Position numbers and translations under genes: made by a program
Source: Halobacillus litoralis
Lineage (GTDB): Bacteria > Bacillota > Bacilli > Bacillales > Halobacillaceae
Direction: 5' to 3'
DNA: 64,000 nt
Assembly: GCF_020524025.1 (NCBI RefSeq)
Contig: NZ_JAIVKN010000001.1
Coordinates: forward strand, 744,001-808,000
Notes under the pieces: model-generated
Database searches by the model: none
The model's input: only the letters and a program-made list of their open reading frames with translations
Told to the model about the DNA's origin: nothing
In this document: in pieces, positions 39,929-48,695 of the stretch
Layout of the letters: the number at the start of each line of letters is the position of its first letter
How positions within the stretch are numbered: position 1 is the stretch's first letter

Positions 39929-40690
39929 ATGGAAGCTGTTTTATATATCAGTCATGGAAGCCGGAAAAAGGAAGCGGCTTCTGAAGCTGTCCAATTTCTT
40001 CAGTCTGTTCATCAAAAGATCAACAGCACTGATTTCGAAATCTGCTTTTTAGAACTTGCCAGACCGGATGTATTGGAGGGAGTTGAACGTTTAGTAAAAC
40101 GAGGTGCTGATCAGATTGTTGTGCAGCCTGTGCTCCTTTTAAGTGCCGGTCATTACTTTAAAGATATCCCGGATGAGCTTGCGAAAGCGAAGTCGCGTTA
40201 TCCAGACGTCCATTTTTACTATGGTAAGCCGCTTGGCGTTCAGGACCGTATCGTGGATGTGCTTGTCGATCGAATTCACGAGAGCGGTGCTGCACTTGAT
40301 GAAGACACTCACCTGCTGCTTGTAGGCAGAGGCAGCCGTCACCCTGATACGAAAAGATCTATGGAAACAATTGCTGATAGACTAGGTGAAAAAACAGCCC
40401 ATTCTAATATAAGTGTCTGTTATTTAGCTGCTTTAGACCCCCGTTTTGATGAAGGTCTTCAACACTCTTTACAAAAATCCCAAAAGACAGTCATTGTTCC
40501 TTATTTATGGTTTACAGGACTTTTGGTAGATTCAATAGATCGAAAAGTGGAGACTGCCAGGCAGAACGGTCATGATGTTCGGGTTGTTCATTACTTAAAT
40601 GATCATCCTCATATGATTGAAGCGGTGGCTGATGAAGTAAAGGAAGCGATCAAAAAAGAACCTCTGCTGTTTGAGAGGCACTCCTTATGA
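39929..40690 (+). CDS. sirB: Sirohydrochlorin ferrochelatase
   Basis: Inserts ferrous iron into sirohydrochlorin to form siroheme. The 253 residues contain two CbiX-type halves: ISHGSRKKEA near residue 7 with HYFKDIPDEL near 73, and LLVGRGSRHPD near 130. It corresponds to YlnE of B. subtilis (261 residues). ATG 39929 follows AGGAGGG, and the stop overlaps the sirC start by 4 bp. Confidence 0.92.
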   Translation: MEAVLYISHGSRKKEAASEAVQFLQSVHQKINSTDFEICFLELARPDVLEGVERLVKRGADQIVVQPVLLLSAGHYFKDIPDELAKAKSRYPDVHFYYGKPLGVQDRIVDVLVDRIHESGAALDEDTHLLLVGRGSRHPDTKRSMETIADRLGEKTAHSNISVCYLAALDPRFDEGLQHSLQKSQKTVIVPYLWFTGLLVDSIDRKVETARQNGHDVRVVHYLNDHPHMIEAVADEVKEAIKKEPLLFERHSL

Positions 40691-41319
40691 TTTCCCTTAA
40701 CGTTCAGTTGAAGGGGAGAAAAGTTGTTGTCGCAGGCGGTGGCCTTGTGGCGACAAGGAGAGTAAGGAAACTGCTGGATGAAGAAGCTTGTATCACCGTA
40801 GTCAGCCCTGAACTCACGGAGGAATTAAAAGAGATGGCAGGGCAGTCAAAGATTAAATGGAAACAAAGAGCATTTACTTCGGGCGATGTAAAAGAAGCCT
40901 TTCTCGTCGTTATTGCAACGAATGATGCAGAAGCAAATGAAAATATTGCTTCCTACAGTGTGGATGTACCTCTTGTAAACAGGGCGGATGGCGGGGAAGG
41001 TAATGTACAATTCCCTGCACAAGTGGAAAGGGGAATGCTGAAATTTTCTGTAACTACCTCAGGGGCAAGTCCGAAATTAACGCGTAAGATCAAGCGGGAC
41101 CTGGAAGCACTCTATCCACCGGAGTATGAAGCTTATGTTGATTTTTTATATGAAGCAAGAAAAGTTTTGAAACAAAAAGGGTTGTCAGAGGAAGTGCAGA
41201 TGAAGTATTTGAAAGACCTCCTCGAAGATCGATTCAAAGATGCAGGTGAACAAAAGAACATGTTGGAAGAAATACATAGAGCAGGAGAGGAGCGGTCGAG
41301 TGGCAGGGTTAGAAAATAA
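40687..41319 (+). CDS. sirC: Precorrin-2 dehydrogenase
   Basis: NAD-dependent oxidation of precorrin-2 to sirohydrochlorin. The N-terminal Rossmann motif is VVVAGGGLVATRRVRKLL near residue 12; ATNDAEANENIA follows near 79 and FSVTTSGASPKLTRKIK near 119. The 210 residues are longer than YlnF of B. subtilis (about 162), with extra helical and charged sequence at the C-terminus. The last 20 bp overlap the next gene. The enzyme links SumT and SirB in the pathway. Confidence 0.93.
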   Translation: MISLNVQLKGRKVVVAGGGLVATRRVRKLLDEEACITVVSPELTEELKEMAGQSKIKWKQRAFTSGDVKEAFLVVIATNDAEANENIASYSVDVPLVNRADGGEGNVQFPAQVERGMLKFSVTTSGASPKLTRKIKRDLEALYPPEYEAYVDFLYEARKVLKQKGLSEEVQMKYLKDLLEDRFKDAGEQKNMLEEIHRAGEERSSGRVRK

Positions 41320-42121
41320 AAGAATTGGTATTGCTGCAGACCGCAGATCAGATGCCATATCAAACCTCGTAAAAAATATGGGGGGTCACCCTTACAATTT
41401 TCCGATTCAGGGAAGGCAGGTGTTAAATGAATCCCTTTGCGCACAAAACGTTACTGACTATTTAAAAGAAACGTTCGAGTGGGTTATCTTAACGACAGGC
41501 ATTGGAGCGAGAACACTTGATCATGCAGCGAAAGAAAAAGAAGTGCGTGACTCATTTATTCATAAACTGGCAGCGGAAAAACTGGCAGTACGTGGTTCAA
41601 AGACGATCGATTGGCTGAAAGAAAATGACCTGAAGCCGGTTTTAACTGCTGAGGATGGAACGATGAGTAATTTGTTCACCCATATGAAGACTGCTTGTAC
41701 AGAAGGCCATTCGAGAGTCTTTCTACAGGCCTATAACCAGGATGATGAATTACTGAAGGTCACTTTAGAAAAACTTGGATACTCTGTTTATTTATCAAAA
41801 CCTTATGCGTTTCATCCCCCTGAATCAGAATATGTTGACGGGTTGAAGAAGAGCATTCTTTTATCTGAAGTAGATGCGGTAGTTTTCACAAGTAAAACCC
41901 AGGTAATAAACCTTTTCAAAGAGGAAAAGGAAAAAATAACTGAAGCCTTTAATCGAGATGTATTGGCGGTTGCTGTTGGAAAAGTCACCGCAAAAGAATT
42001 GGAAAATCAGGGGATTGTAACGGTTCTTCAACCGGAAAAGCCGAAGATGGGCGCTATGATCGTAACGCTCGATCGTTATTATCAGACTCAGACGGCCGTT
42101 ACCTTGAAAGGGGAAGAATGA
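41300..42121 (+). CDS. Uroporphyrinogen-III synthase-like (HemD-fold) protein
   Basis: The 273 residues fit the two-lobed HemD fold: an N-terminal IGIAADRRSDAI-type strand-loop, a middle VFTSKTQVINLFKEE near residue 195 and a closing VLAVAVGKVTAKELENQGI near 217. HemD proteins close and invert the tetrapyrrole ring, supplying the substrate of SumT. Sequence identity in this family is low, so a divergent or regulatory role is possible. GTG 41300 is chosen since GGAGAGGAG precedes it; the frame is open to 41240 inside sirC. B. subtilis lacks this gene in its cysH operon. Confidence 0.75.
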   Translation: MAGLENKRIGIAADRRSDAISNLVKNMGGHPYNFPIQGRQVLNESLCAQNVTDYLKETFEWVILTTGIGARTLDHAAKEKEVRDSFIHKLAAEKLAVRGSKTIDWLKENDLKPVLTAEDGTMSNLFTHMKTACTEGHSRVFLQAYNQDDELLKVTLEKLGYSVYLSKPYAFHPPESEYVDGLKKSILLSEVDAVVFTSKTQVINLFKEEKEKITEAFNRDVLAVAVGKVTAKELENQGIVTVLQPEKPKMGAMIVTLDRYYQTQTAVTLKGEE

Positions 42122-42135
42122 TGGAGGTGGAAACG

Positions 42136-43947
42136 ATGCATTTAAATGTTGGGAATAGTCCGTTTAATCCGAAACAGGCAGACCTGTTGAATCAACTATT
42201 ATCATCAATGGATCATCATCAGAAAATATGGTTGAGCGGATATTTAGCTGCCTCTCAAACGACGGCTGCGCCAACGGATGATACAAAGAAGGAAGTGCAG
42301 GGTGGTGTGGAGGAGCCGGCAGCTTCGCGGCAGATTACCATTCTGTACGGGTCACATACAGGAAATTGCGAGACACTGGCTGAAGAATATACAGAAAAGC
42401 TGAAAAAGCAGGGGTTCCAAGTCAAACTTCATGACATGGATGAGTATAAGCCGAAGTCATTGAAGGATGAAGAGGACCTGCTTATTTTAACAAGTACACA
42501 CGGGGATGGAGACCCACCAGATAATGCCTTGTCTTTTTATGACTTTCTATTCAGCAAACGGGCACCTAAGTTAGAAAATGTACGGTTTTCTGTGCTCGCT
42601 CTTGGAGATCGCTCCTATGAATTTTTCTGTCAGACAGGTAAGGAAATAGATGAAAGACTGGAAGAATTAGGTGCTGAGCGGCTATACCCAAGGGTGGATT
42701 GTGACTTAGACTTTGATGACGATGCCGAAATATGGTGGAAAGGTGTTACCGATAAGCTTGAGAGTAGTCAAAACAAGCGCACGGAAACGACAGCATCAAC
42801 GTCTCTTCAGGGAGCGGACCGCCCTGTGTATTCAAAAAAAGCACCTTTTCAGGCGGAAGTCCTTGAAAACATCAATCTGAACGGGAAGGGTTCCAACAAG
42901 GAAACCAGACATCTTGAAATTGATTTAGAAGGCTCAAACTTAACCTATGAACCTGGAGACAGTCTTGGCATTTATCCGAAAAATGAAGAAACGCTGGTGG
43001 ATGAATTAATTAAGGAAATGAACTGGGATCCTGAACTGTCAATCACTGTGAATAAGGAAGGGGAAGTTCGAGCATTAAGAGAAGCGTTAATCTCCCATTA
43101 TGAAATCACGGTGTTGACTAAGCCTTTATTGGAGAAGCTTGCTGCTTTTACAAAGGATTCCTCCCTGAAAGACCTATTAGAATCGCAGGAACAGGTGAAG
43201 ACGTATATTTATGGAAGAGACTTGCTTGATTTTGTGAAAGATTTTGGTCCCTGGGAGGCAGGGGAAGAGGAGTTTATAGGTGCGTTAAGGAAGATCCCCG
43301 CTCGACTATACTCCATCGCCAGTAGTTTAAGAGCAAATCCGGAAGAAGTTCATCTGACCATAGGTACGGTCCGTTATGACAGCTACGGCAGAAAACGCAC
43401 AGGGGTTTGTTCCGGTCAATGTGCTGAAAGGACAGAAGCAGGAGACCAGCTTTCTGTTTATGTACAGAAAAACTCAAGCTTTAAACTACCCCAGGATCAA
43501 GACGCTCCCATCATTATGATCGGAGCAGGAACAGGTATCGCTCCTTATCGTGCATTCCTGGAAGAAAGAGAAGAGAATGAAGCAGCTGGAAAGTCCTGGC
43601 TTTTCTTTGGTGAACAACATTTTGTCACAGATTTTCTCTATCAAATTGAATGGCAGAAATGGTTGAAAGAAGGCGTGTTGAGCAGGATGGACGTTGCTTT
43701 TTCCAGGGATACAGATGAAAAGGTGTATGTTCAGCACCGAATGATGGAAAAAAGTAAAGAACTCTTCGAATGGATTCAATCAGGAGCCTACATTTATGTG
43801 TGCGGCGACGAGAAGTATATGGCAAAAGATGTTCAGGATACTTTACTTACCATTCTCAAAAATGAAGGAAATCTTTCAAATGAAGAAGCAGAAGCTTATC
43901 TAACAGACCTAAGAAAAAACAAGCGCTATCAACGTGATGTGTACTAA
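42136..43947 (+). CDS. cysJ: Sulfite reductase (NADPH) flavoprotein, alpha subunit
   Basis: Passes electrons from NADPH through FAD and FMN to CysI. The 603 residues include an N-terminal flavodoxin domain ([17 protein letters not shown] near residue 67; [12 protein letters not shown] near 118), a connecting and FAD domain (RLYSIASS near 389) and an NADPH domain ([16 protein letters not shown] near 460, ending KRYQRDVY). ATG 42136 follows GGAGGTGG; the ATG at 42118 overlaps the previous stop. B. subtilis encodes cysJI elsewhere; here they extend the cysH operon. Confidence 0.95.
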   Translation: MHLNVGNSPFNPKQADLLNQLLSSMDHHQKIWLSGYLAASQTTAAPTDDTKKEVQGGVEEPAASRQITILYGSHTGNCETLAEEYTEKLKKQGFQVKLHDMDEYKPKSLKDEEDLLILTSTHGDGDPPDNALSFYDFLFSKRAPKLENVRFSVLALGDRSYEFFCQTGKEIDERLEELGAERLYPRVDCDLDFDDDAEIWWKGVTDKLESSQNKRTETTASTSLQGADRPVYSKKAPFQAEVLENINLNGKGSNKETRHLEIDLEGSNLTYEPGDSLGIYPKNEETLVDELIKEMNWDPELSITVNKEGEVRALREALISHYEITVLTKPLLEKLAAFTKDSSLKDLLESQEQVKTYIYGRDLLDFVKDFGPWEAGEEEFIGALRKIPARLYSIASSLRANPEEVHLTIGTVRYDSYGRKRTGVCSGQCAERTEAGDQLSVYVQKNSSFKLPQDQDAPIIMIGAGTGIAPYRAFLEEREENEAAGKSWLFFGEQHFVTDFLYQIEWQKWLKEGVLSRMDVAFSRDTDEKVYVQHRMMEKSKELFEWIQSGAYIYVCGDEKYMAKDVQDTLLTILKNEGNLSNEEAEAYLTDLRKNKRYQRDVY

Positions 43948-43970
43948 AGAGAGAAAGGGAGAGGATTTCG

Positions 43971-45680
43971 TTGGCTGATCATAAGACATTGAAACCAGAA
44001 GGACCTCCAGATGAAATGGAAAGAATTAAAGAGGAAAGCCGCTATTTAAGAGGTTCTCTTGTTGAGAGTTTTCAAGACCCCATCACAGCTAGTATACCAG
44101 ATGAAGATACGAAGCTGCTTAAGTTCCATGGCAGTTACATGCAGGATGATAGAGACTTACGCAACGAGAGAAAAAAGCAAAAATTGGAACCTGCCTATCA
44201 GTTTATGGTGCGGGTACGTCTTCCGGGGGGAGTTGCGACACCGGAACAATGGCTGACGATGGATTCTCTAGCTGATCAATACGGGAATGGAACACTTAAA
44301 CTTACGACAAGACAAACCTTTCAGATGCATGGAATTTTAAAGTGGAATATGAAAAAGAGCATTCAAAAGATGGATGAAGCTTTGATGGATTCGATTGCTG
44401 CCTGCGGAGATGTCAATCGTAATGTTATGTCAAATGTGAATCCTGATCAATCCGCCCTTCATGCTGAAGTATACGAATGGTCGAAAAAGATTAGTGAACA
44501 TCTCCTTCCTAAGACACGCGCCTACCATGAAATATGGCTGGATGAAGAAAAAGTCGTGGATGGCAAGGAAGATGAACCGATATACGGACCTCTTTATTTA
44601 CCACGGAAATTTAAGATTGGAGTAGCGATCCCTCCATCCAATGATGTGGATGTCTTCTCCCAGGATCTCGGTTTTATCGCTATTTTCGAAGGGAAGGAAT
44701 TGCTGGGATTCAATGTAGCTGTCGGCGGTGGTATGGGAATGACTCATGGAGACACGAATACTTATCCCCAGCTTTCAAGAGTCATCGGTTTTACACCGGT
44801 TGACCGTGTGACGGAGGTGGCGGAGAAGATTGTTACGATACAGCGTGACTACGGAAACCGGTCCAATCGTAAGAACGCCCGCTTCAAATATACAGTCGAT
44901 CGTCTTGGGGTAGATTATGTATTACAGGAATTAAACACTCGTCTGGGCTGGGATCTGGAATCCTCCCGTGCGTACCAGTTTGAACATAATGGAGATCGAT
45001 ACGGGTGGACACAGGGGGAGGATGGCAATTGGCACCATACCTTCTTTATCCAGAATGGAAGAATAAAAGATCAAGAGAACTATCTTTTGAAAGAAGGGTT
45101 AAAGAAGATTGCAGAGGTTCATAAAGGTGAATTCAGACTTACTCCGAACCAAAATGTCATCGTTTCAAAAGTAAAAGAAGAAGATAAAGCGGAAATTCAG
45201 GCCATTATCTCAAAATACAGTCTATCCGATGGACAACAGAATTCGGCATTAAGGCGGAATTCGATGGCTTGTGTAGCTTTTCCAACTTGCGGGCTGGCCA
45301 TGGCGGAATCAGAGAGATACCTTCCTACCCTTATAGATAAACTCGAAGAGATCCTTGATGAAGCGGGTTTATCTGATGATGAAATTATTATCCGTATGTC
45401 GGGATGTCCAAACGGATGCTCACGTCCTGCTCTTGGAGAAATTGGTTTTATAGGGAAAGCTCCAGGTAAGTACAACATGTATCTTGGTGCGGGATTCACT
45501 GGTGACCGATTAAACAAGCTTTATCGGGAAAACATTGGGGAAAACGAGATTTTAAATGAATTGAAACCTATGCTTTTTCACTATGCTAAAGATAGAGAAG
45601 AGGAAGAGAAGTTCGGAGATTTTGTCATACGTACAGGATACGTCCAGGCTGTACCATCTGGACAGGAGTTCCACAGCTGA
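43971..45680 (+). CDS. cysI: Sulfite reductase (NADPH) hemoprotein, beta subunit
   Basis: Reduces sulfite to sulfide at a coupled siroheme-[4Fe-4S] centre. The four cluster cysteines are in [16 protein letters not shown] near residue 434 and [11 protein letters not shown] near 480. Both ferrite/nitrite-reductase repeat halves are complete ([12 protein letters not shown] near 83, [10 protein letters not shown] near 113). The 569 residues match the family. Translation starts at TTG 43971 after AAAGGGAGAGGA. It is the last gene of the sulfate-reduction operon. Confidence 0.96.
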   Translation: MADHKTLKPEGPPDEMERIKEESRYLRGSLVESFQDPITASIPDEDTKLLKFHGSYMQDDRDLRNERKKQKLEPAYQFMVRVRLPGGVATPEQWLTMDSLADQYGNGTLKLTTRQTFQMHGILKWNMKKSIQKMDEALMDSIAACGDVNRNVMSNVNPDQSALHAEVYEWSKKISEHLLPKTRAYHEIWLDEEKVVDGKEDEPIYGPLYLPRKFKIGVAIPPSNDVDVFSQDLGFIAIFEGKELLGFNVAVGGGMGMTHGDTNTYPQLSRVIGFTPVDRVTEVAEKIVTIQRDYGNRSNRKNARFKYTVDRLGVDYVLQELNTRLGWDLESSRAYQFEHNGDRYGWTQGEDGNWHHTFFIQNGRIKDQENYLLKEGLKKIAEVHKGEFRLTPNQNVIVSKVKEEDKAEIQAIISKYSLSDGQQNSALRRNSMACVAFPTCGLAMAESERYLPTLIDKLEEILDEAGLSDDEIIIRMSGCPNGCSRPALGEIGFIGKAPGKYNMYLGAGFTGDRLNKLYRENIGENEILNELKPMLFHYAKDREEEEKFGDFVIRTGYVQAVPSGQEFHS

Positions 45681-45708
45681 GATCAGTTTCACCATTCTGG
45701 GCATTTCG

Positions 45709-45733
45709 CATAAAGTGTAGAGGAAACTTTATG
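45709..45733. other. Hairpin before the small heat-shock gene
   Basis: CATAAAGT (45709-45716) and ACTTTATG (45726-45733) form an 8-bp perfect stem with a nine-base loop, 18 bp before the hsp20 start codon. There is no T run. It could be a weak end of the cys operon or part of a heat-sensitive leader. Confidence 0.5.
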
Positions 45734-45750
45734 TGAAGAGGTGCAGACAT

Positions 45751-46203
45751 ATGGATGACAAAAATAAATATTTACCCGGCTTATTTGATCAGCATTTTCA
45801 TGAAATGGTCAAAGCGGTTGACTCCTTCTTTGGCGACTCCCTTAAGCATGTGAGTCAATTTTTTGAACAATCCATTATTCCAATTGAGGTATTTGAGACG
45901 GCTGTAGATTTCAAGATTGAAGCCTATCTTCCTCATGTGGAAAGGGAGCAGATTAGAATTGATCGAGCAGGAAGCCGGCTGAGGATTCTCGTAGAGGAAC
46001 AAATGATTAGAGAAGTGAATGATGAGAAGAAGGCTTATTATAATCAGTCGCAAAGCTTTAGTAAAAGGGAAAGAATTATCCCCTTACCTTTTGACGTTGC
46101 GGATACTTCGAGCAGTGCCTCGTTTAAGAATGGCGTATTAACGATTGTTTTTCCTAAAAAATCATCCACGATCGATCTTATTGACGTGGAAGATGTGGAC
46201 TGA
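45751..46203 (+). CDS. Small heat-shock protein (Hsp20/alpha-crystallin family)
   Basis: The 150 residues hold an alpha-crystallin domain from about residue 45 to the end: IIPIEVFETAVDFKIEAYLP opens it in two parts, RIIPLPFDVA lies near 107 and SASFKNGVLTIVFPK near 122, the most conserved motif of the family. Members hold unfolding proteins; in Bacillus some (CotM, CotP) are spore-coat proteins, and that role is possible. ATG 45751 follows AAGAGGTG; a GTG 18 bp upstream overlaps the hairpin. It lies 70 bp after cysI and has its own terminator. Confidence 0.85.
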   Translation: MDDKNKYLPGLFDQHFHEMVKAVDSFFGDSLKHVSQFFEQSIIPIEVFETAVDFKIEAYLPHVEREQIRIDRAGSRLRILVEEQMIREVNDEKKAYYNQSQSFSKRERIIPLPFDVADTSSSASFKNGVLTIVFPKKSSTIDLIDVEDVD

Positions 46204-46204
46204 A

Positions 46205-46247
46205 AGAAAGAGGAGATGCTGGAATGCATCTTCTCTTTTCTTTTTTC
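46205..46247 (+). terminator. Terminator of the small heat-shock gene
   Basis: A stem of about 14 bp (46206-46219 with 46226-46240) is followed by TTTTTTCC. It directly follows the hsp20 stop codon. Confidence 0.85.
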
Positions 46248-46286
46248 CTTCATATAATGTAAAAGTAAGGAATGGGAGGGTTTGTT

Positions 46287-46670
46287 TTGTATATCGTCTG
46301 GGTACCCTGTTATGTTCCTGTCGTCTGGACTCCGCATTACGGATATGCACACTGGAACGCTTCTTATGCCAGGATATATCCTGACGTGAATGAAGGTTTG
46401 TTTATGAAATCTGCTTCCTCTTTGGATCGTATCATGGTGGATGCACAGACCCTAGTGGGGAAGATTAGGAATTCAAAAGAATTTGCAAACGAATTGATGG
46501 GAGCAGCTAAGGAATCCAATCAGTCAAAAGTTGATTCCCTTATTAAAAGCACAGGAGTATCTACACCAGTGAAAGCGGAATACAATCCTGATCGTTTAAA
46601 GTTACATATGTCCTCGTCTGTTGAACAAATGGAGTGCTGCCAGTTAACCATTCAGTTGAGATGGAGGTGA
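46287..46670 (+). CDS. Protein of unknown function (127 residues)
   Basis: I do not recognise a named family. The N-terminus is aromatic and hydrophobic (YIVWVPCYVPVVWTPHYGY), followed by a helical, moderately charged middle (residues 30-90) and a tail with SSVEQMECCQLTIQLRWR. The tyrosine- and tryptophan-rich start and a Cys pair would suit a spore or envelope protein, which is only a guess. TTG 46287 is preferred, 6 nt after GGGAGGG; ATG 46272 has only an adjacent AAGGA. A TATAAT (46253-46258) lies upstream without a clear -35 box. Confidence 0.65.
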   Translation: MYIVWVPCYVPVVWTPHYGYAHWNASYARIYPDVNEGLFMKSASSLDRIMVDAQTLVGKIRNSKEFANELMGAAKESNQSKVDSLIKSTGVSTPVKAEYNPDRLKLHMSSSVEQMECCQLTIQLRWR

Positions 46671-46755
46671 GATGAAGTCATAGCTGCTAGATAAGGGTGA
46701 AGAGTTATGTGATATGGAAGATAAATGATAACTCTCAAGATAACAAGGATAGATG

Positions 46756-46794
46756 AAAAAAAGGTGTTGGTCATAGTGACCAACACCTTTTTTT
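46756..46794. terminator. Strong bidirectional terminator
   Basis: An 18-bp perfect stem (46756-46773 with 46777-46794) with a three-base loop begins with seven A and ends with seven T. It lies 85 bp after the unknown gene and just before the repeat array. Confidence 0.93.
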
Positions 46795-46837
46795 ACTGCC
46801 CATGTATTTTAAGTAAAGGCAATCTTCACTACCTGGA

Positions 46838-46952
46838 AGTTTCAGCGCCCGGACACTCGAGTCATATTTCGTTCTGCTCTGTGACAATACTCGTCACGAC
46901 GCAGATCGTCTTATGCTTGTCGTGTCTATCAAGGCACCTCCACATTTCTTTC
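46838..46952. repeat. 115-bp intergenic repeat, copy 1
   Basis: This unit matches copy 2 (47081-47195) at 104 of 115 positions by my count, without gaps. It contains a long imperfect hairpin: TCTGC/GCAGA and GTGAC/GTCAC pair around 46873-46903, flanked by the CATA.../CTTATG ends. Its right part GGCACCTCCACATTTC is identical in both copies. On the minus strand the element begins GAAATGTGGAGGTGCC, a string I associate from memory with dispersed intergenic repeats of halophilic Bacillaceae. Confidence 0.85.
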
Positions 46953-47072
46953 AGTCGAGTTGCGAGGGGCAGATTTTTAAGCCGTCCATTTCCGTGAAAG
47001 AAGACCGCTTCACTGCAATGTTCGGCTTATGCGTGTCAAATCTCCCAACCCCTCTCCACATCCTAATGTTCG
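46953..47072. repeat. Diverged middle copy of the 115-bp repeat
   Basis: Landmarks of the neighbouring copies recur in the same order: GTGAAAG...CTTCAC (46994 on), GGCTTATGCGTGTC (47025 on) and CTCTCCACAT (47052 on). The distance from CTTATG to CCACAT is 30 bp in all three units. Overall identity is low, so this is an old, decayed copy. Confidence 0.6.
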
Positions 47073-47080
47073 TATTGTCT

Positions 47081-47195
47081 AGTTTCAGTGCCCAGACACT
47101 CGAGTCATAAGGCGTTCTACTCTGTGACAAAGCCCGTCACGCCGTAGATCGTCTTATGCTTGTCGTGTCTATCAAGGCACCTCCACATTTCTTTC
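47081..47195. repeat. 115-bp intergenic repeat, copy 2
   Basis: The second well-kept unit ends one base before the stop codon of the permease gene. The hairpin CATAAG...CTTATG has TCTAC/GTAGA where copy 1 has TCTGC/GCAGA, so one pair has changed A-T to G-C on both sides, and GTGAC/GTCAC is kept. The same direct orientation as copy 1, with starts 243 bp apart. Confidence 0.85.
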
Positions 47196-48464
47196 TTAAT
47201 GCCCGAGGGAGCGCATGATAAATTCAATGAGAAAGACCATGGCGATGAGTACGACTGGCGTTGATAGTTCTCTTTGTTTTCCAATGGCGAACTTAACGAT
47301 CGGGTAAGCAATGAATCCAAAAGCCATTCCATCTGCTATGGAGTAGGTGAATGGAATCATGACGATGATAAGAAACGCAGGCATCGCTTCTGATAACTGG
47401 TCGAAAGGAATTTCTTTAATGTTTTGAACCATCAAAGAACCAACGATAATCAGAATAGGAGCGATAGCTGTTGATGGAACCATGGATATCCAGGGAATGA
47501 AAAACAATGTTCCGAGGAATAGGACAGCCATCGTCAAGGCCGATTTTCCCGTTTTACCGCCGGATGCTATGACCGCAGCACTTTCCGCAGAAGAAACGGT
47601 CGGCGAAGTGCCGAGAAATCCGGTGGTTAAAGCCGAGAAAGCTGTTGCCTGATAGGACCGTTTGAATTTGTTTTCCTGATTGAGCATATCTAACTGACCA
47701 TGAATAAGACCCATGTTCTCGAAGATAAGCACAATCGCAAGAGGGAATACTGCCATCCAGAATTCAAATTGTCCAATACTGCTGAAATCAGGCATGAATA
47801 CCCACGATTGTTCACTGATGGAAATCCCTTTTCCTGGTTCATCAAGCAGACCGGTAAAATGAGCGAGGATTGTCCCTGCAATCATAGTCACTAAAAAGTT
47901 ACCTGGTACATTTCTAGTAAACAAGAAAATGCCGATAAACAGTGTCACTATACTTGTAATAACCATCATCGAAGAAGGGCTGCCAAGTGTAATCAGGGAG
48001 TGTTCCCCTTTCACAACAAGTCCTCCCTTTTCCAGGCCGATTAAGGTTAGAAATAAGCCAAGTCCGACAGTGATTGCATGCTTCAAAGATGAAGGGATGG
48101 CATGTTTCAGCCAATCTCCCAGTCTTGTGAAAGCAGTGATTAAGAAAATGAGGGAAGCGACAATGACGACCGCCAGTCCTTCTTTAAAATCCATCCCCGT
48201 TCCTTCAACAATCGAATAGGCAAACAAAGCATTGACGCCCATTCCTGGAATGAGAACCATAGGCGCATCTGCGTATATGGCCATGATCAAACAGCCGATT
48301 GCACTGGCAAGAATCGTGGCTACCATTCCGCTTTCAAGCGGAAGGCCGGCACTTTCCAGGATTTGGCTGTTCACGGCGACGATATAAACCGTCGTAAAAT
48401 AACCGATCAAACCGGCCAATCCTTCCTTCTTCCAGCTTATCTGTTTGTTTTGGTGATTGAACAT
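47196..48464 (-). CDS. NCS2-family (AzgA-like) purine permease
   Basis: A 422-residue membrane protein with about 12 segments. GYFTTVYIVAVNSQIL near residue 20, DAPMVLIPGMGVNALFAY near 70 and the GFLGTSPTVSSAES motif near 288 are typical of the AzgA-like (adenine, guanine, hypoxanthine) branch of NCS2, to which B. subtilis PbuG and PbuO belong. Exact substrate is not set. ATG 48464 follows AGAGGAG on the minus strand. I find no purine riboswitch upstream. It does not belong to this site in B. subtilis. Confidence 0.88.
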   Translation of the reverse strand: MFNHQNKQISWKKEGLAGLIGYFTTVYIVAVNSQILESAGLPLESGMVATILASAIGCLIMAIYADAPMVLIPGMGVNALFAYSIVEGTGMDFKEGLAVVIVASLIFLITAFTRLGDWLKHAIPSSLKHAITVGLGLFLTLIGLEKGGLVVKGEHSLITLGSPSSMMVITSIVTLFIGIFLFTRNVPGNFLVTMIAGTILAHFTGLLDEPGKGISISEQSWVFMPDFSSIGQFEFWMAVFPLAIVLIFENMGLIHGQLDMLNQENKFKRSYQATAFSALTTGFLGTSPTVSSAESAAVIASGGKTGKSALTMAVLFLGTLFFIPWISMVPSTAIAPILIIVGSLMVQNIKEIPFDQLSEAMPAFLIIVMIPFTYSIADGMAFGFIAYPIVKFAIGKQRELSTPVVLIAMVFLIEFIMRSLGH

Positions 48465-48500
48465 TTCAATCTCCTCTATGAAATTATCCCTCTCCCGCCC

Positions 48501-48515
48501 GGTTACCGAGTAACC
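48501..48515. other. Small perfect hairpin in the permease leader
   Basis: GGTTAC-CGA-GTAACC lies 37 bp before the permease start codon, upstream of the ribosome site. It may be an operator or a leader hairpin. No regulator can be named. Confidence 0.4.
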
Positions 48516-48634
48516 CACAAACAATTATTTTACTCCCTCTTTTTTAAACTATCAACCTGATTCATTTGATTTTTAGAAAAGGTGAGGTAGAAATTCGATC
48601 TTTATGATAAGATGATAGGGGATAATTATGTAGT

Positions 48635-48648
48635 GGAAAGCGTTTTCA
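48635..48648. promoter_or_regulatory. Probable CcpA (cre) site before sdaAB
   Basis: GGAAAGCGTTTTCA matches the cre consensus TGAAAGCGTTTTCA at 13 of 14 positions. It lies 48 bp before the sdaAB start, near AT-rich -10-like sequence (48653-48662), so CcpA bound there should repress serine breakdown when sugars are abundant. The effect is inferred. Confidence 0.7.
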
Positions 48649-48695
48649 CGCTTATTATATATGCAGTTATAGATAGAAAAGGGAAGGTGATGAGA

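Noticed and set aside
46725-47110. Open frames of 65-90 codons in the repeat array
   Set aside because: They follow the repeats and a terminator, and no frame is kept between the copies.
46838-47195. CRISPR array
   Set aside because: There are only three units of about 115 bp with diverged sequence, no short identical repeats with unique spacers and no cas genes.
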